A stretch of 64,000 nucleotides of DNA from Cordilura impudica (Eukaryota; Arthropoda; Insecta; Diptera; Scathophagidae), in contig OY821519.1 of NCBI GenBank assembly GCA_963682025.1, forward strand, positions 68,765,525 to 68,829,524, written 5' to 3'. Both the position numbers and the translations under genes were made by a program. Position 1 is the stretch's first letter, and every line of letters begins with the position of its first letter. Shown piece by piece: positions 33,593-45,356 of this stretch. The notes below the pieces were generated by a model. That model saw only the letters and a program-made list of their open reading frames with translations, made no database searches and was not told the DNA's origin.

Positions 33593-34366
33593 TATAGTAG
33601 GTCTAGACCGACTATACGATACCCTATACCATGGTTTAGAGACCCTATCTCTTTGGTCTAACTAATTGGATATAGAAAATAAGCATAAACCAAATTTGAG
33701 TGGCATTGTTATTAATTTTTTCGGCTGCAGATATGAAAAAGTTCATATCGGGTGCTATATTTATATGGGGACTAGGTAGAAAAATGGACCGATCCTGACC
33801 GTATTTGGTAAAGTCACTTATATTTTGAAAAAATTAATACAAACCAAATTTGGAAAAAATCTGTGCAATATTTTTGTTTTTTTATAGATTTAAGTGAAGA
33901 TCGGGAAGCAGTTCTATATGGGGCCTATGACTAAGAATTGTCCTGTAGGGATTATTTTTGGACTAGTGATTAATGGATATAATAAACATATACAAACCCA
34001 ATTTGACTGAGATCTATATGAAAATTTGGATCTTATGGCAATTTATGTCGATTTCATAGGGGTCATTTGTATGGGGACTAGGTCAGAACATGGACCGAAT
34101 TTCACCAATTTCAATTGTGTTCATTCTATGGCCGATGAAAGCTTATATACCAATTTGCATATTTGCGACCTGTAATTTGATTTCAAAGTTTACATGGACA
34201 CACAAACGACGGAGGGACGGACGGACATCGCTTAATCGACTCAGAAAGTGATTCTGAGTCGATCTGTATAATAAAAGATGGGTCTAAGTCAAATATTTTT
34301 GGTAGTTACAAACAGCAGCACACAGTCATTATACCTAAACCACATAGTGGTATAGGGTATAAAAAT
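33593..34366 (+). repeat. Full-length mini-me-like repeat inside the piggyBac-like element
   Basis: It starts 'aagtaagataattatagtag', carries the GACG/GGAC tract near 34205-34230 and ends 'accacatagtggtatagggt' then 'ataaaaa'. Its intact core at 33697-33720 (gtggcattgttattaatttt) serves as the empty-site reference for the self-insertion at 49689. Confidence 0.85.
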
Positions 34367-34771
34367 GATACCTTTAAGAAGGTCTTCAGCGCATGCGCTT
34401 TATTTGCAAAGTTAAAAATGGAATTTTGTAAAAAATAAAAAATTTGGTAATTGGATATTACATAATATTAAGCGAGGATAGCGCAAAAAGTGTTTACAAA
34501 AGCTTTTTGTTCCAAAATTTGGCTGCAGAGCTGTATTTAATGGTTGTATCTTTAAAGATACACTGCACACTCAGCTACAAACTACATATTCGATTTTATT
34601 TGAATTACGTACTATGTTACGGTGCAACTTTATTTATACTTTATGCTTTGAACAAGCAGATTCTACGTTCCGAGTCTTGCTTTGTTTACATGATTAATTA
34701 TTTTGAGTGTTTTAATAAACGACAGTTCAGTTTAATTGATTTTATAATTTAGAACTAAGAATTTTTAAGTC

Positions 34772-36674
34772 ATGTCAGGATTTAGAAAGGTTGATGGAGT
34801 CAATATGACTGATGAGGAGGTTTGTGAATTATTGTACAATAGTGAGGGTATTACTTACGATAGTAAGGACAGCAGTGACTCAGTTGAGGATGACATGCGA
34901 GTTACAAATTCATGTAAAAAGAAACCAGAGCTCCAAGGAGCTACTAGAATGCTATTAATTCAGAATGGCGATAATATAGAAACTGATAGTGAGGATAAAA
35001 TTGATGTTGAAGAATCTATACACGATCTTTCATACAAATGGTAAATGATGATAATAATCATGATGTTCCGGTCCGATATGAACCGTTAGATTTAAAACCT
35101 TCTACTTCTAAAGCAAAGACTTATACGACTTACGGCCCGACAAATATTTGGAGTTCTTTTTCTTCCGAGTTTAGTGGGGCTTATATAAATCCCAAGGAAA
35201 AAGGCACATCTTCAATTTGATGCTAACCAAGTTCAGTTTGGATGCGATAGTGACCTTACAGACGATATAAGAACTTTAAAAACGCCTTTTAAAGTTTGGT
35301 GTCATTTATTTCCATTATCATTGGAGGAAGAAATAATGTTGGAAACGCTAAAATATGCTGGTGTAAATCAATCTTTTACTATTACAGTGTCAGATCTACG
35401 AAAATTTATATTTTACATGACGTATTACAAACTTCCAAATTCCAGAGACTATTGGTCTTCAAACAACCACCGAAGTGTTCATATAATACAAGCCCAAATG
35501 CCTATGAAACGCTTTGAAAAAATTCGGGAGCTCCTACATTTTAATGACAAAAGCAAAATGCCTGATCGAAATGATCCCAATCGTGACAGCCTTTATCTAA
35601 TTCGGCCGGTTATCGATACCCTAAACATAACTTTTTCTACCGTACCGAAACTGGACAGATTAAGTGTAGATGAGCAAATGTGCTCTACAAAAATCGGAAG
35701 TAATATGAAACAGTATTTTTCGAACAAACCTAAAAAATGGGGCTTTAAATTGTTTGTACTGTGCGATACAATGGGATACGCCTACAAATTTGAACTCTAT
35801 AGCGGAGCAACCGAAAAGTTGCCACAGGGTGAGCCAGATCTTCAATCCTCAGCAAACATTGTCGTAAGACTTCTTCGGGAAGTGCCCCGATATCAAAACT
35901 TTGTGGTGTTCTTTGATAATTTTTATACCACAGTACCACTTATAGTATTTTTGCGCACACAGAGAATTCTGGCTGTTGGTACTATCTGACGTAATAGAAT
36001 AAATAATGATGAAATTCGAAAGAGGTGCAAGTCAGGCATTTGTTGCCAACACACACGGTATTGAAGTGACCACATTATCATGGAAAGACAATAGAATTGT
36101 CAATCTTATTTCAAACTATGTCGGTACTTAGCCCCCATTAGATATATATAATACTGAGAGTGAACCTTTAACAATTAAACGCTTTGACAAAAAGCAAAAA
36201 TCTATCAAAAGTGTTCTATGTCCACAAATCATTAAAGATTATGATGTCACATGGGCGGAGTAGACTTGATGGATAGCTCAATAAGCCGGCATAAAATATC
36301 AATGAAAAGCCACCTTCTTGACATCACATGTGTAAATACCTGGATTCTTTATAGAAGAATCAACAAGGATAAACCAGAATCTGAAATACGATTGGTGGAT
36401 TTCAACTTGGAAGTGGCTGATGCATTGTTTTCATATAACACAAAAACTGTACCAGTAAGAGGACGTCCAAACTTAGAAAAACAAATAGAAGAAAAAAGAC
36501 GAAAGCCGAATACATACCACCACCTAGCTAGATGGAGGCAGCCACTGGATTGCAATGGATAAAAAGGAGAGATGTAAGATGTAAGGTCAATCCAAAATGT
36601 TTTGTATGAAATGTGAGGTAAATTTGTGTGTGACAGCTGAAAAAAATTGCTTTTATGATTACCATAACTTTTAA
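34772..36674 (+). pseudogene. piggyBac transposase (copy 1), frameshifted
   Basis: Start MSGFRKVDGVNMTDEEV at 34772, with an acidic N-terminus. The catalytic aspartates are all visible: DRLSVDEQMCSTK, VVFFDNFYTTVPL and MGGVDLMDSSISRH. A cysteine-rich C-terminal finger reads CMKCEVNLCVTAEKNCFYDYH, ending at the TAA near 36672. Frame breaks occur near 35040, 35220-35320, 35990-36060, 36240 and 36560, so at least four indels. It is closely related in its finger to copy 3 (60411-62974). The 102-codon ORF at 34444-34752 upstream is not recognised. Confidence 0.85.
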
Positions 36675-37135
36675 TTATTTTTATACCCCCCACACGCCAG
36701 TGGCAGAGGGTATATATAGGTTTGTCATTCTGCTTGTAACGCATCGAAAAACTAATTTCCGACCCCATAAAGTATATATATTCTTGATCCTTATCACAGC
36801 TCGAGTCAGTATAGCGATGTCCGTCTGTCTGTTGAAATCACGCTCATTCACAAAAACAGGCATCTCACTGGAAGAGGTTACAAAAATATCATTTGCCATA
36901 ATTCCCAGCAGCTTGGTATTGACAATGGGCTACATCGGGCATCATTGTGATGAGATACGAGCAAAAATATGTAGATATCTCTAAAAAAACACATAAAACC
37001 CAGTGTGTTTGTTGTAACAGTTTAGTGGTTGACCATAATAATTGTACAACAACATAAAAAAATGCCACAAAAAAATATGCATATACATTAACAATACCAA
37101 GAACACAGAACATAGCTCATGTTAGTAGTATTGCC
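36675..37135 (-). repeat. Classic mini-me-type element
   Basis: 'gagggtatatataggtttgt', 'aactaatttccgacccc', 'ataaagtatatatattcttg' and 'gcgatgtccgtctgtctgtt' follow the layout of dipteran mini-me elements: a (TA)n stretch, a conserved core with 'tatattcttgatc', and a (GTCY)n tract. It begins right at the transposase stop. This is a different subfamily from the abundant repeat elsewhere in the window. Confidence 0.7.
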
Positions 37136-37185
37136 ACATATTTTTTTATCGTTATCACGTTATAATATAAAAAATCGCCAATATG

Positions 37186-37458
37186 AAAGAAAAAATGAAA
37201 ATTTTTCAATGAAAAACGGAAAATGGAAAATGTAAAATAGAAAATGAAAAATAGAGAATAGAAAATGGAAAATGAAAAATGGAAAATGAAAAAAGAAAAT
37301 TGAAAAATTAAAAATGGAAAATGAAAAATGGAAAATGGAAAATAGAAAATTTAGAATGGAAAATGGAAAATGAAAAGCGGAAAATGGAAAATGAAAAATG
37401 TAAAATAGAATATGAAAAATGGAGAATGGAAAATGGAAAATAAAAAAAGAAAATTGAA

Positions 37459-37490
<32 letters not shown>

Positions 37491-37749
37491 GCAAAATGAA
37501 AAATGGAAAATGAAATTGAAAAATGGAAAATGAAAATTGAAAATTGAAAAATGAAAATTGAAAAATGGAAAATGGAAACGAAAACTGAAATATGAAAAAT
37601 GGAGAATGGAAAATGGAAAATGAAAATTGAAAAAGGGAAAATGAAAATGGAAAATGAAAATTGAAAAATGAATATTTAAAAATGAAAAATGAGAAATGGA
37701 AAATGGAAAACGCAAAATGGAAAATGGAAATGGAAAAATGAAAAATGGG

Positions 37750-37780
<31 letters not shown>

Positions 37781-38645
37781 TGAAAAATGAAAAATGGAAA
37801 GTGGAAAATGGAAACGAAAACTGAAATATGAAAAATTGAAAATGGAAAATGAAAATTGAAAAAGGGAAAATGGAAATGAAAAATGGAAAATGAAAATTGA
37901 GAAATAAAAATGGAAAATGAAAATTGAAGAATGAAAAATGACTAATAGAAAATGGAAATTGAAAATTGAACAATAAAAATGAAAAATGGAAAATGAAAAT
38001 GAAAAATGGAAAATGAAAATGAAAAATGGAAAATGAAAATTGAAAAATGAATATTTAAAAATGAAAAATGGAAAACGCAAAATGGAAAATGAAAATGGAA
38101 AAATGGGAAATGGAAAATGAAAATTGAAAAATGGAATATGAAAAATGATAAATGAAAATTGAAAAATGAAAAATGAAAAATGGAAAATGGACAATGAAAA
38201 TTGACAAACGAAAAACGGAAAATGAAAAATGGAAAATGGGAAATGGAAAACGAAAACTGAAAAATTAAAAATTGAAAATGAAAATTGAAAATGGAAAATG
38301 AAAATTGAAAAATGAAAAATTAAAAATGGAAAATGAAAATTTAAAAATGAAAAATGGAAAATGAAAATTCAAAAATGAAAAATGGCAAATGGAAATTGAA
38401 AAATTAAAAATGAAAAATGAAAAATTGAAAATGAAAATTGAAGAATTAAAAATGGAAAGTGGAAAATGAATAACGAAAATTAAAAAAAAGATGAAAAATT
38501 ACAAAATGAAAAATTTTAAATGGAAAATGGAAACTGAAATATGAAAAATGGAATATGGAAAGTGTAAAATGAAAATTGAAAAATGGAACATGAAAAATTT
38601 AGCTTGAAAAATTAGTAATGAAAGATGAAAAATGAATAATGAATA
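37186..38645. repeat. Degenerate GAAAAATGGAAAAT satellite
   Basis: About 1.45 kb of variants of 'gaaaaatggaaaatg' with irregular period. On the minus strand it gives spurious long ORFs rich in Phe, His and Ser (FNFHFPFF...), a plain effect of the repeat. Larger blocks are duplicated, for example 'ggaaacgaaaactgaaatat' at about 37575 and 37810. It grades into the next array at about 38640. Confidence 0.9.
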
Positions 38646-38649
38646 ACGA

Positions 38650-41600
38650 AAAATTAAAAATTAATAATTAAAGCTTAAAAATTAAAAATTTAAATTAAAA
38701 ATTAAAAATTAAAAATTAAAAGTTAAATATTAAAAATTAAAAATTAAAAATTAAAAATTAAAAATTAAAAATTAAAAATTAAAAATTAAAAATTAAAAAC
38801 TAAAAATTAAAAATTAAAAATTAAAAATTAAAAATTAAAAATTAAAAATTAAAAATTAAAAATTTAAAATTAAAAATTAAAAATTAAAAATTAAAAATTA
38901 AAAATTAAAAATTAAAAATTAAAAATTAAAAATTAAAAATTAAAAATTAAAAATTAAAAATTAAAAATTAAAAATTAAAAATTAAAAATTAAAAATTAAA
39001 AATTAAAAATTAAAAATTAAAAATTAAAAATTAAAAATTAAAAATTAAAAATTAAAAATTAAAAATTAAAAATTAAAAATTAAAAATTAAAAATTAAAAA
39101 TTAAAAATTAAAAATTAAAAATTAAAAATTAAAAATTAAAAATTAAAAATTAAAAATTAAAAATTAAAAATTAAAAATTAAAAATTAAAAATTAAAAATT
39201 AAAAATTAAAAATTAAAAATTAAAAATTAAAAATTAAAAATTAAAAATTAAAAATTAAAAATTAAAAATTAAAAATTAAAAATTAAAAATTAAAAATTAA
39301 AAATTAAAAATTAAAAATTAAAAATTAAAAATTAAAAATTAAAAATTAAAAATTAAAAATTAAAAATTAAAAATTAAAAATTAAAAATTAAAAATTAAAA
39401 ATTAAAAATTAAAAATTAAAAATTAAAAATTAAAAATTAAAAATTAAAAATTAAAAATTAAAAATTAAAAATTAAAAATTAAAAATTAAAAATTAAAAAT
39501 TAAAAATTAAAAATTAAAAATTAAAAATTAAAAATTAAAAATTAAAAATTAAAAATTAAAAATTAAAAATTAAAAATTAAAAATTAAGAATTAAAAATTA
39601 AAAATTAAAAATTAAAAATTAAAAATTAAAAATTAAAAATTAAAAATTAAAAATTAAAAATTAAAAATTAAAAATTAAAAATTAAAAATTAAAAATTAAA
39701 AATTAAAAATTAAAAATTAAAAATTAAAAATTAAAAATTAAAAATTAAAAATTAAAAATTAAAAATCAAAAATTAAAAATTAAAAATTAAAAATTAAAAA
39801 TAAAAAATTAAAAATTAAAAATTAAAAATTAAAAATGAAAAATTAAAAATTAAAAATTAAAAATTAAAAATTAAAAATTAATAATTAAAAATTAAAAATT
39901 AAAAATTAAAAATTAAAAATTAAAAATTAAAAATTAAAAATTAAAAATTAAAAATTAAAAATTAAAAATTAAAAATTAAAAATTAAAAATTAAAAATTAA
40001 AAATTAAAAATTAAAAATTAAAAATTAAAAATTAAAAATTAAAAATTAAAAATTAAAAATTAAAAATTAAAAATTAAAAATTAAAAATTAAAAATTAAAA
40101 ATTAAAAATTAAAAATTAAAAATTAAAAATTAAAAATTAAAAATTAAAAATTAAAAATTAAAAATTAAAAATTAAAAATTAAAAATTAAAAATTAAAAAT
40201 TAAAAATTAAAAATTAAAAATTAAAAATTAAAAATTAAAAATTAAAAATTAAAAATTAAAAATTAAAAATTAAAAATTAAAAATTAAAAATTAAAAATTA
40301 AAAATTAAAAATTAAAAATTAAAAATTAAAAATTAAAAATTAAAAATTAAAAATTAAAAATTAAAAATTAAAAATTAAAAATTAAAAATTAAAAATTAAA
40401 AATTAAAAATTAAAAATTAAAAATTAAAAATTAAAAATTAAAAATTAAAAATTAAAAATTAAAAATTAAAAATTAAAAATTAAAAATTAAAAATTAAAAA
40501 TTAAAAATTAAAAATTAAAAATTAAAAATTAAAAATTAAAAATTAAAAATTAAAAATTAAAAATTAAAAATTAAAAATTAAAAATTAAAAATTAAAAATT
40601 AAAAATTAAAAATTAAAAATTAAAAATTAAAAATTAAAAATTAAAAATTAAAAATTAAAAATTAAAAATTAAAAATTAAAAATTAAAAATTAAAAATTAA
40701 AAATTAAAAATTAAAAATTAAAAATTAAAAATTAAAAATTAAAAATTAAAAATTAAAAATTAAAAATTAAAAATTAAAAATTAAAAATTAAAAATTAAAA
40801 ATTAAAAATTAAAAATTAAAAATTAAAAATTAAAAATTAAAAATTAAAAATTAAAAATTAAAAATTAAAAATTAAAAATTAAAAATTAAAAATTAAAAAT
40901 TAAAAATTAAAAATTAAAAATTAAAAATTAAAAATTAAAAATTAAAAATTAAAAATTAAAAATTAAAAATTAAAAATTAAAAATTAAAAATTAAAAATTA
41001 AAAATTAAAAATTAAAAATTAAAAATTAAAAATTAAAAATTAAAAATTAAAAATTAAAAATTAAAAATTAAAAATTAAAAATTAAAAATTAAAAATTAAA
41101 AATTAAAAATTAAAAATTAAAAATTAAAAATTAAAAATTAAAAATTAAAAATTAAAAATTAAAAATTAAAAATTAAAAATTAAAAATTAAAAATTAAAAA
41201 TTAAAAATTAAAAATTAAAAATTAAAAATTAAAAATTAAAAATTAAAAATTAAAAATTAAAAATTAAAAATTAAAAATTAAAAATTAAAAATTAAAAATT
41301 AAAAATTAAAAATTAAAAATTAAAAATTAAAAATTAAAAATTAAAAATTAAAAATTAAAAATTAAAAATTAAAAATTAAAAATTAAAAATTAAAAATTAA
41401 AAATTAAAAATTAAAAATTAAAAATTAAAAATTAAAAATTAAAAATTAAAAATTAAAAATTAAAAATTAAAAATTAAAAATTAAAAATTAAAAATTAAAA
41501 ATTAAAAATTAAAAATTAAAAATTAAAAATTAAAAATTAAAAATTAAAAATTAAAAATTAAAAATTAAAAATTAAAAATTAAAAATTAAAAATTAAAAAT

Positions 41601-42590
41601 TAAAAATTAAAAATTAAAAATTAAAAATTAAAAATTAAAAATTAAAAATTAAAAATTAAAAATTAAAAATTAAAAATTAAAAATTAAAAATTAAAAATTA
41701 AAAATTAAAAATTAAAAATTAAAAATTAAAAATTAAAAATTAAAAATTAAAAATTAAAAATTAAAAATTAAAAATTAAAAATTAAAAATTAAAAATTAAA
41801 AATTAAAAATTAAAAATTAAAAATTAAAAATTAAAAATTAAAAATTAAAAATTAAAAATTAAAAATTAAAAATTAAAAATTAAAAATTAAAAATTAAAAA
41901 TTAAAAATTAAAAATTAAAAATTAAAAATTAAAAATTAAAAATTAAAAATTAAAAATTAAAAATTAAAAATTAAAAATTAAAAATTAAAAATTAAAAATT
42001 AAAAATTAAAAATTAAAAATTAAAAATTAAAAATTAAAAATTAAAAATTAAAAATTAAAAATTAAAAATTAAAAATTAAAAATTAAAAATTAAAAATTAA
42101 AAATTAAAAATTAAAAATTAAAAATTAAAAATTAAAAATTAAAAATTAAAAATTAAAAATTAAAAATTAAAAATTAAAAATTAAAAATTAAAAATTAAAA
42201 ATTAAAAATTAAAAATTAAAAATTAAAAATTAAAAATTAAAAATTAAAAATTAAAAATTAAAAATTAAAAATTAAAAATTAAAAATTAAAAATTAAAAAT
42301 TAAAAATTAAAAATTAAAAATTAAAAGTTAAAAATTAAAAATTAAAAATTAAAAATTAAAAATAAAAATTAAAAATTAAAAATTAAAAATTGAAAATTAA
42401 AAATTAAAAATTAAAAATTAAAAATTAAAAGTTAAAAATTAAAAATTAAAAATTAAAAATTAATAATTAAAAATTAAAAATTAAAAATTAAAAATTAAAA
42501 AATTAAAATTTAAAAATTAAAAATTAAAAATTAAAAATTAAAAATTGAAAATTAAAAATTTAAAATTTAAAAAACTAAAAATTAAAGACT
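38650..42590. repeat. About 3.9-kb tandem array of the heptamer AAAAATT
   Basis: About 560 copies of a 7-bp unit. Scattered variants occur to about 39885 (aagaatt, aaaatcaaa, aaaatgaaa, taataatt). The run from about 39885 to 42326 shows no interruption that I can see, and edge decay follows to 42590. Every unit junction contains TTAA. The array has no coding potential. Its length in the assembly may be inaccurate because reads cannot anchor inside it. Confidence 0.95.
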
Positions 42591-43077
42591 CAGGTGGATG
42601 GTATCAAAAAATTCAGCGCAGCCGAATTTAACACTCTTGCTTGTTATTAACTAATTTTGTTGATTGTTTTGTTTTTATTATATGAATTTTATAAATTTAT
42701 TTTATTGCAAATTGAATTTATTATGTTAATTAAAATTAGCTATTATTTTTATAAATAAAAAAGCTTTTTAATACTTTTAATAATTAAAAAACCCGTATTT
42801 TACTTTGAAAACTAAAATGTAGGATAGTGCGCATTGTATCTTTTAAAAAAAAAAATCATACTAAAAAATTTAAAAAAAAAACGTGGTACGCAGTTATTAT
42901 TTTTTTATAATTTCACATATTATATATTTTTTTCAATAAAATTGGCGTTGTTGCGCATTTAATGGTTAAATAAAATAATTTTTGTTTACAAAATGTAGAG
43001 TTATGAAGTTTTTTCAAGGTAGGAGTACGGTTAAAAGGAATAAAAATGTAATAGTATGATCTTTTCGTGTGTTATGA

Positions 43078-43099
43078 ATAGATAGATAGATAGATAGAT
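43078..43099 (+). repeat. GATA microsatellite
   Basis: Five tandem GATA units directly outside the piggyBac-like element, within the cadherin intron. Short and unremarkable. Confidence 0.85.
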
Positions 43100-43268
43100 A
43101 AATTGGATTCTTTATTTTATTAGAGCTAAATCTTAATCAACTTTTCTTAAAATTTAAGGAAATTTTTCTTAATTTCCTTTCCATTCTTATTTTAATTCCT
43201 AATCAGCATTTTACCATATCCCATAAAATATTCCCAATAAATTGGAAAAAAAAACAAACATATCTTAC

Positions 43269-43633
43269 CTCCACACAACTTATCTTGATTTCAGCATTTA
43301 TGCCCTCATCACGGTCCACTACAATAATGGGCGGTTTTATATCAATAACCGAACCAACCGGCAAAGCTTCGCTGGCACTGGCCAAATATGGTCGACCCAA
43401 AAATATTGGTTGATTATCGTTATAATCACGTACTGGTATTACTCGTCTCAGCGAAACAGTATTTGGTTCGGTGCCATAAATGCCTTCATCTGTAATGCTA
43501 ATAATAACTTCAATGGTATCTTGTGTTTCACGATCAAGTTCCTGACGTAATCGCACCACACCCGTTTCACGATCAACAGAAAAAACTGGTCCCGATATGC
43601 TGTATTTGAGATGGCTACCCTCTGGGTCAATAC
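43269..43633 (-). CDS. Cad87A: Cadherin exon: EC1 (most) and first half of EC2
   Basis: The acceptor CATTGGCACAG lies at 43633 and the exon starts with the last two bases of a split codon. The donor is GAG|GTAAGA. It reads DPEGSHLKYSISGPVFSV, then DRETGVVRLRQELDRETQ, then VRDYNDNQPIF at the EC1/EC2 border, and ends DEGINAEIKISCVE. The EC1 core closely follows CDH23 EC1 (a 'D-T-G-V-V-x-L-R-Q-x-L-D-R-E-T' pattern), which is why Cad87A/CDH23 is preferred over PCDH15/Cad99C. At least one 5' exon with the signal peptide and about 30-40 residues of EC1 must lie at higher coordinates and was not found. Confidence 0.85.
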
Positions 43634-44284
43634 CTGTGCCAATGGTAGAAAAAAATTCGTACATGAGAATGTATGTTAGTAACGAATAGTTAACTAAAAC
43701 AATACAATAACAAAAGTATAATTAATTAATTAAAAATTCTTTTTAGTTTGGTTTTTAAGATTTATTTATTCGCTGCTAGTTAATAAAGTCTTGTTTAAAC
43801 GTGATACGAGTGCATGCTGCAGTCGGCATGCCCCAACCCAATTTCTTGAAATGTTTTTGTTTTTATTTCCTAATCGTGTGAAAAATGTTAATTTATTTCC
43901 CACAACCTTGTACGTACATTTGTTGTTATTTATAATTTCTTTCTATTTTTTTTTTTTTTTTTTTGTATTTCAAATATTTTTTATGATCTCTTTTGGTGTA
44001 TTTATTATTTTACCAGTGATTCTTAAACTTATTAAAAAAAAAAAAACTTGCAGAGTTGACCTCATCCGTTATATAATGAAATTTTTTCGTAGATACAATT
44101 ATGCTGCTTGTTAATTTTTCCACTGTTTCCTTATCTAATAAAATTAAGGTCAACTTGGTACATTATTTAAATATAGTTCCAAGATCTACAATTTTGTTTA
44201 ACACGAAATTTGTTTTTAAAAAAAAGAAGCTAAAAGCGCTTAAATAGGGAAACGTAACGCGTCTACTTAGTGTTTTTTTTTACA
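43634..44284. other. Intronic/5' sequence of the cadherin, no feature recognised
   Basis: AT-rich with poly-T and poly-A runs. The plus-strand ORF at 43791-44114 is hydrophobic low-complexity (FYFFFFFFVF) and not credible as a gene. Confidence 0.4.
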
Positions 44285-44460
44285 TTTTTATACAAATTTG
44301 GTTTAAATATATTTTTGCAAAATATAAGCGACTTTCTTAAATAAGATTATGATCGGTGCACTTTTCCTGGGCCTAGGCTCAATATAAAAATAGCATCTGC
44401 GGATCTCAAATTCATAACAATGCCGCTTAGATTTGGTTTATCCTTATTTCTTTAAGACTC
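44285..44460 (-). repeat. Degenerate fragment of the mini-me-like repeat
   Basis: The order 'caaatttggtttaaatatat', 'tttgcaaaatataagcgact', 'atgatcggtgcac', 'aacaatgccgctt', 'atttggtttatccttattt' matches the reverse-oriented consensus. Both ends are missing. The stretch 44461-44909 holds nothing recognised. Confidence 0.6.
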
Positions 44461-44909
44461 TTAAGACCTTTTTTTTCGAAGATCTAGACTTTTTGTTTAT
44501 TATTAATTTTTTTCAGTTCTATAATGAATTAAAAAAAAAAAACGAACTCATAAAAACCAAATTTTTATTAGACTCCCTTTATTTGTAAATTAATTTACCA
44601 TCATGTAATTTAATAATTGATTGATTGAAAATTAAACATGTCCAAAAAAATATCTATGCCAAAAATCAAAAATGTGTCCCATAATTTTTATTGTCGCCGC
44701 GAGTCTACCGGCAAAGTTTCAGCTCGATTCAATCACGGGATAGAAGTTAAAAATCGATCCACAGTTTTGTCAACAAACAGACAAGCAGACACTATGAATT
44801 AATGTAAAGGGAGGAAAAATACCAGCAAATACCGTCGAACATTGTTTCGACATAGCAGTTGAAAATAAAATATTCCTTTTACATAAACTACAACAGATTT
44901 ACTAAGACA

Positions 44910-45288
44910 TCCATAATATTAATAAGCAAGGCAGTTTCTTGCGACATATTCTACATTTTCAATTACCAACCGATTTTGACAAAAAATATACCATTTGAAA
45001 GGTATTTCTTTGCAGATGTTCACCATATTTACAGACTTACATTTGATACATTTTTTTTGAGTAAAATTTAATTAAAATTGCTAGTAACATATACATAAAG
45101 CGCATATTTAAGCTTCGAATATAAAATTATATAATGCTGTGTGTGTGTGTTTTTGTTAAATTTGTGTTGAATTTTGAATTGGCTAAAATTGATTAGCATA
45201 GCTTTAGGCTCTTATAAAATTATTTATGAATGAAAAAATAAAATTTCTTATAATTTGCACACAAATTTCCATGGCTGGCCTCTGCTAG
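44910..45288 (+). mobile_element. Non-autonomous Helitron-like element, copy 3
   Basis: It starts TCCATAATATTAATAAGC and ends CTCTGCTAG followed by T. The body (accgattttgacaaaaaata, catttgaaaggtatttcttt, tgttcaccatatttacagac) matches copies 1 and 2. The 3' hairpin is decayed. Confidence 0.7.
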
Positions 45289-45356
45289 TTTATAATAAAC
45301 TAACGGAAACGCCTACTTGTCCGATTGCGCCCATTTTTTCCTACTACTCACATTAA

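Larger units (their letters stand above)
33457..42965 (+). mobile_element. 9.5-kb piggyBac-like element enlarged by satellites and nested repeats
   Basis: It is bounded by TTAA at 33453-33456 and 42966-42969. Its ends CCCTTAAATGCGCA and (complement of the right end) CCATTAAATGCGCA are inverted. TTAA duplication and CC(C/A) starts are piggyBac hallmarks. A sub-terminal TGCGCA(C/T)TGTATCT motif appears near both ends (33467 and 42831). Inside are a mini-me-like repeat, the transposase relic, a classic mini-me, about 1.45 kb of GAAAAATG-type satellite and about 3.9 kb of AAAAATT heptamers. The original element was probably 2.5-3 kb. Confidence 0.75.
30647..43268 (-). other. 12.6-kb cadherin intron swollen by transposons and satellites
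   Basis: Its donor GAG|GTAAGA is at 43268 and its acceptor TTTTACAG at 30647, reading right to left. From left to right it holds about 300 bp of unique sequence, a Harbinger-like relic, a decayed piggyBac, and a 9.5-kb piggyBac-like element with satellites. It ends with a short GATA repeat. Confidence 0.9.

Noticed and set aside
37308..38194. Minus-strand ORFs of 221 and 172 codons rich in Phe, His, Ser and Ile
   Set aside because: They are simple translation of the GAAAAATG satellite; no domain, no variation pattern of a gene, and overlapping frames are equally open.
38650..42590. AAAAATT array as a telomeric or interstitial telomere-like repeat
   Set aside because: Flies lack short telomeric repeats, the unit has no G-rich strand, and the array lies inside a transposon in an intron.
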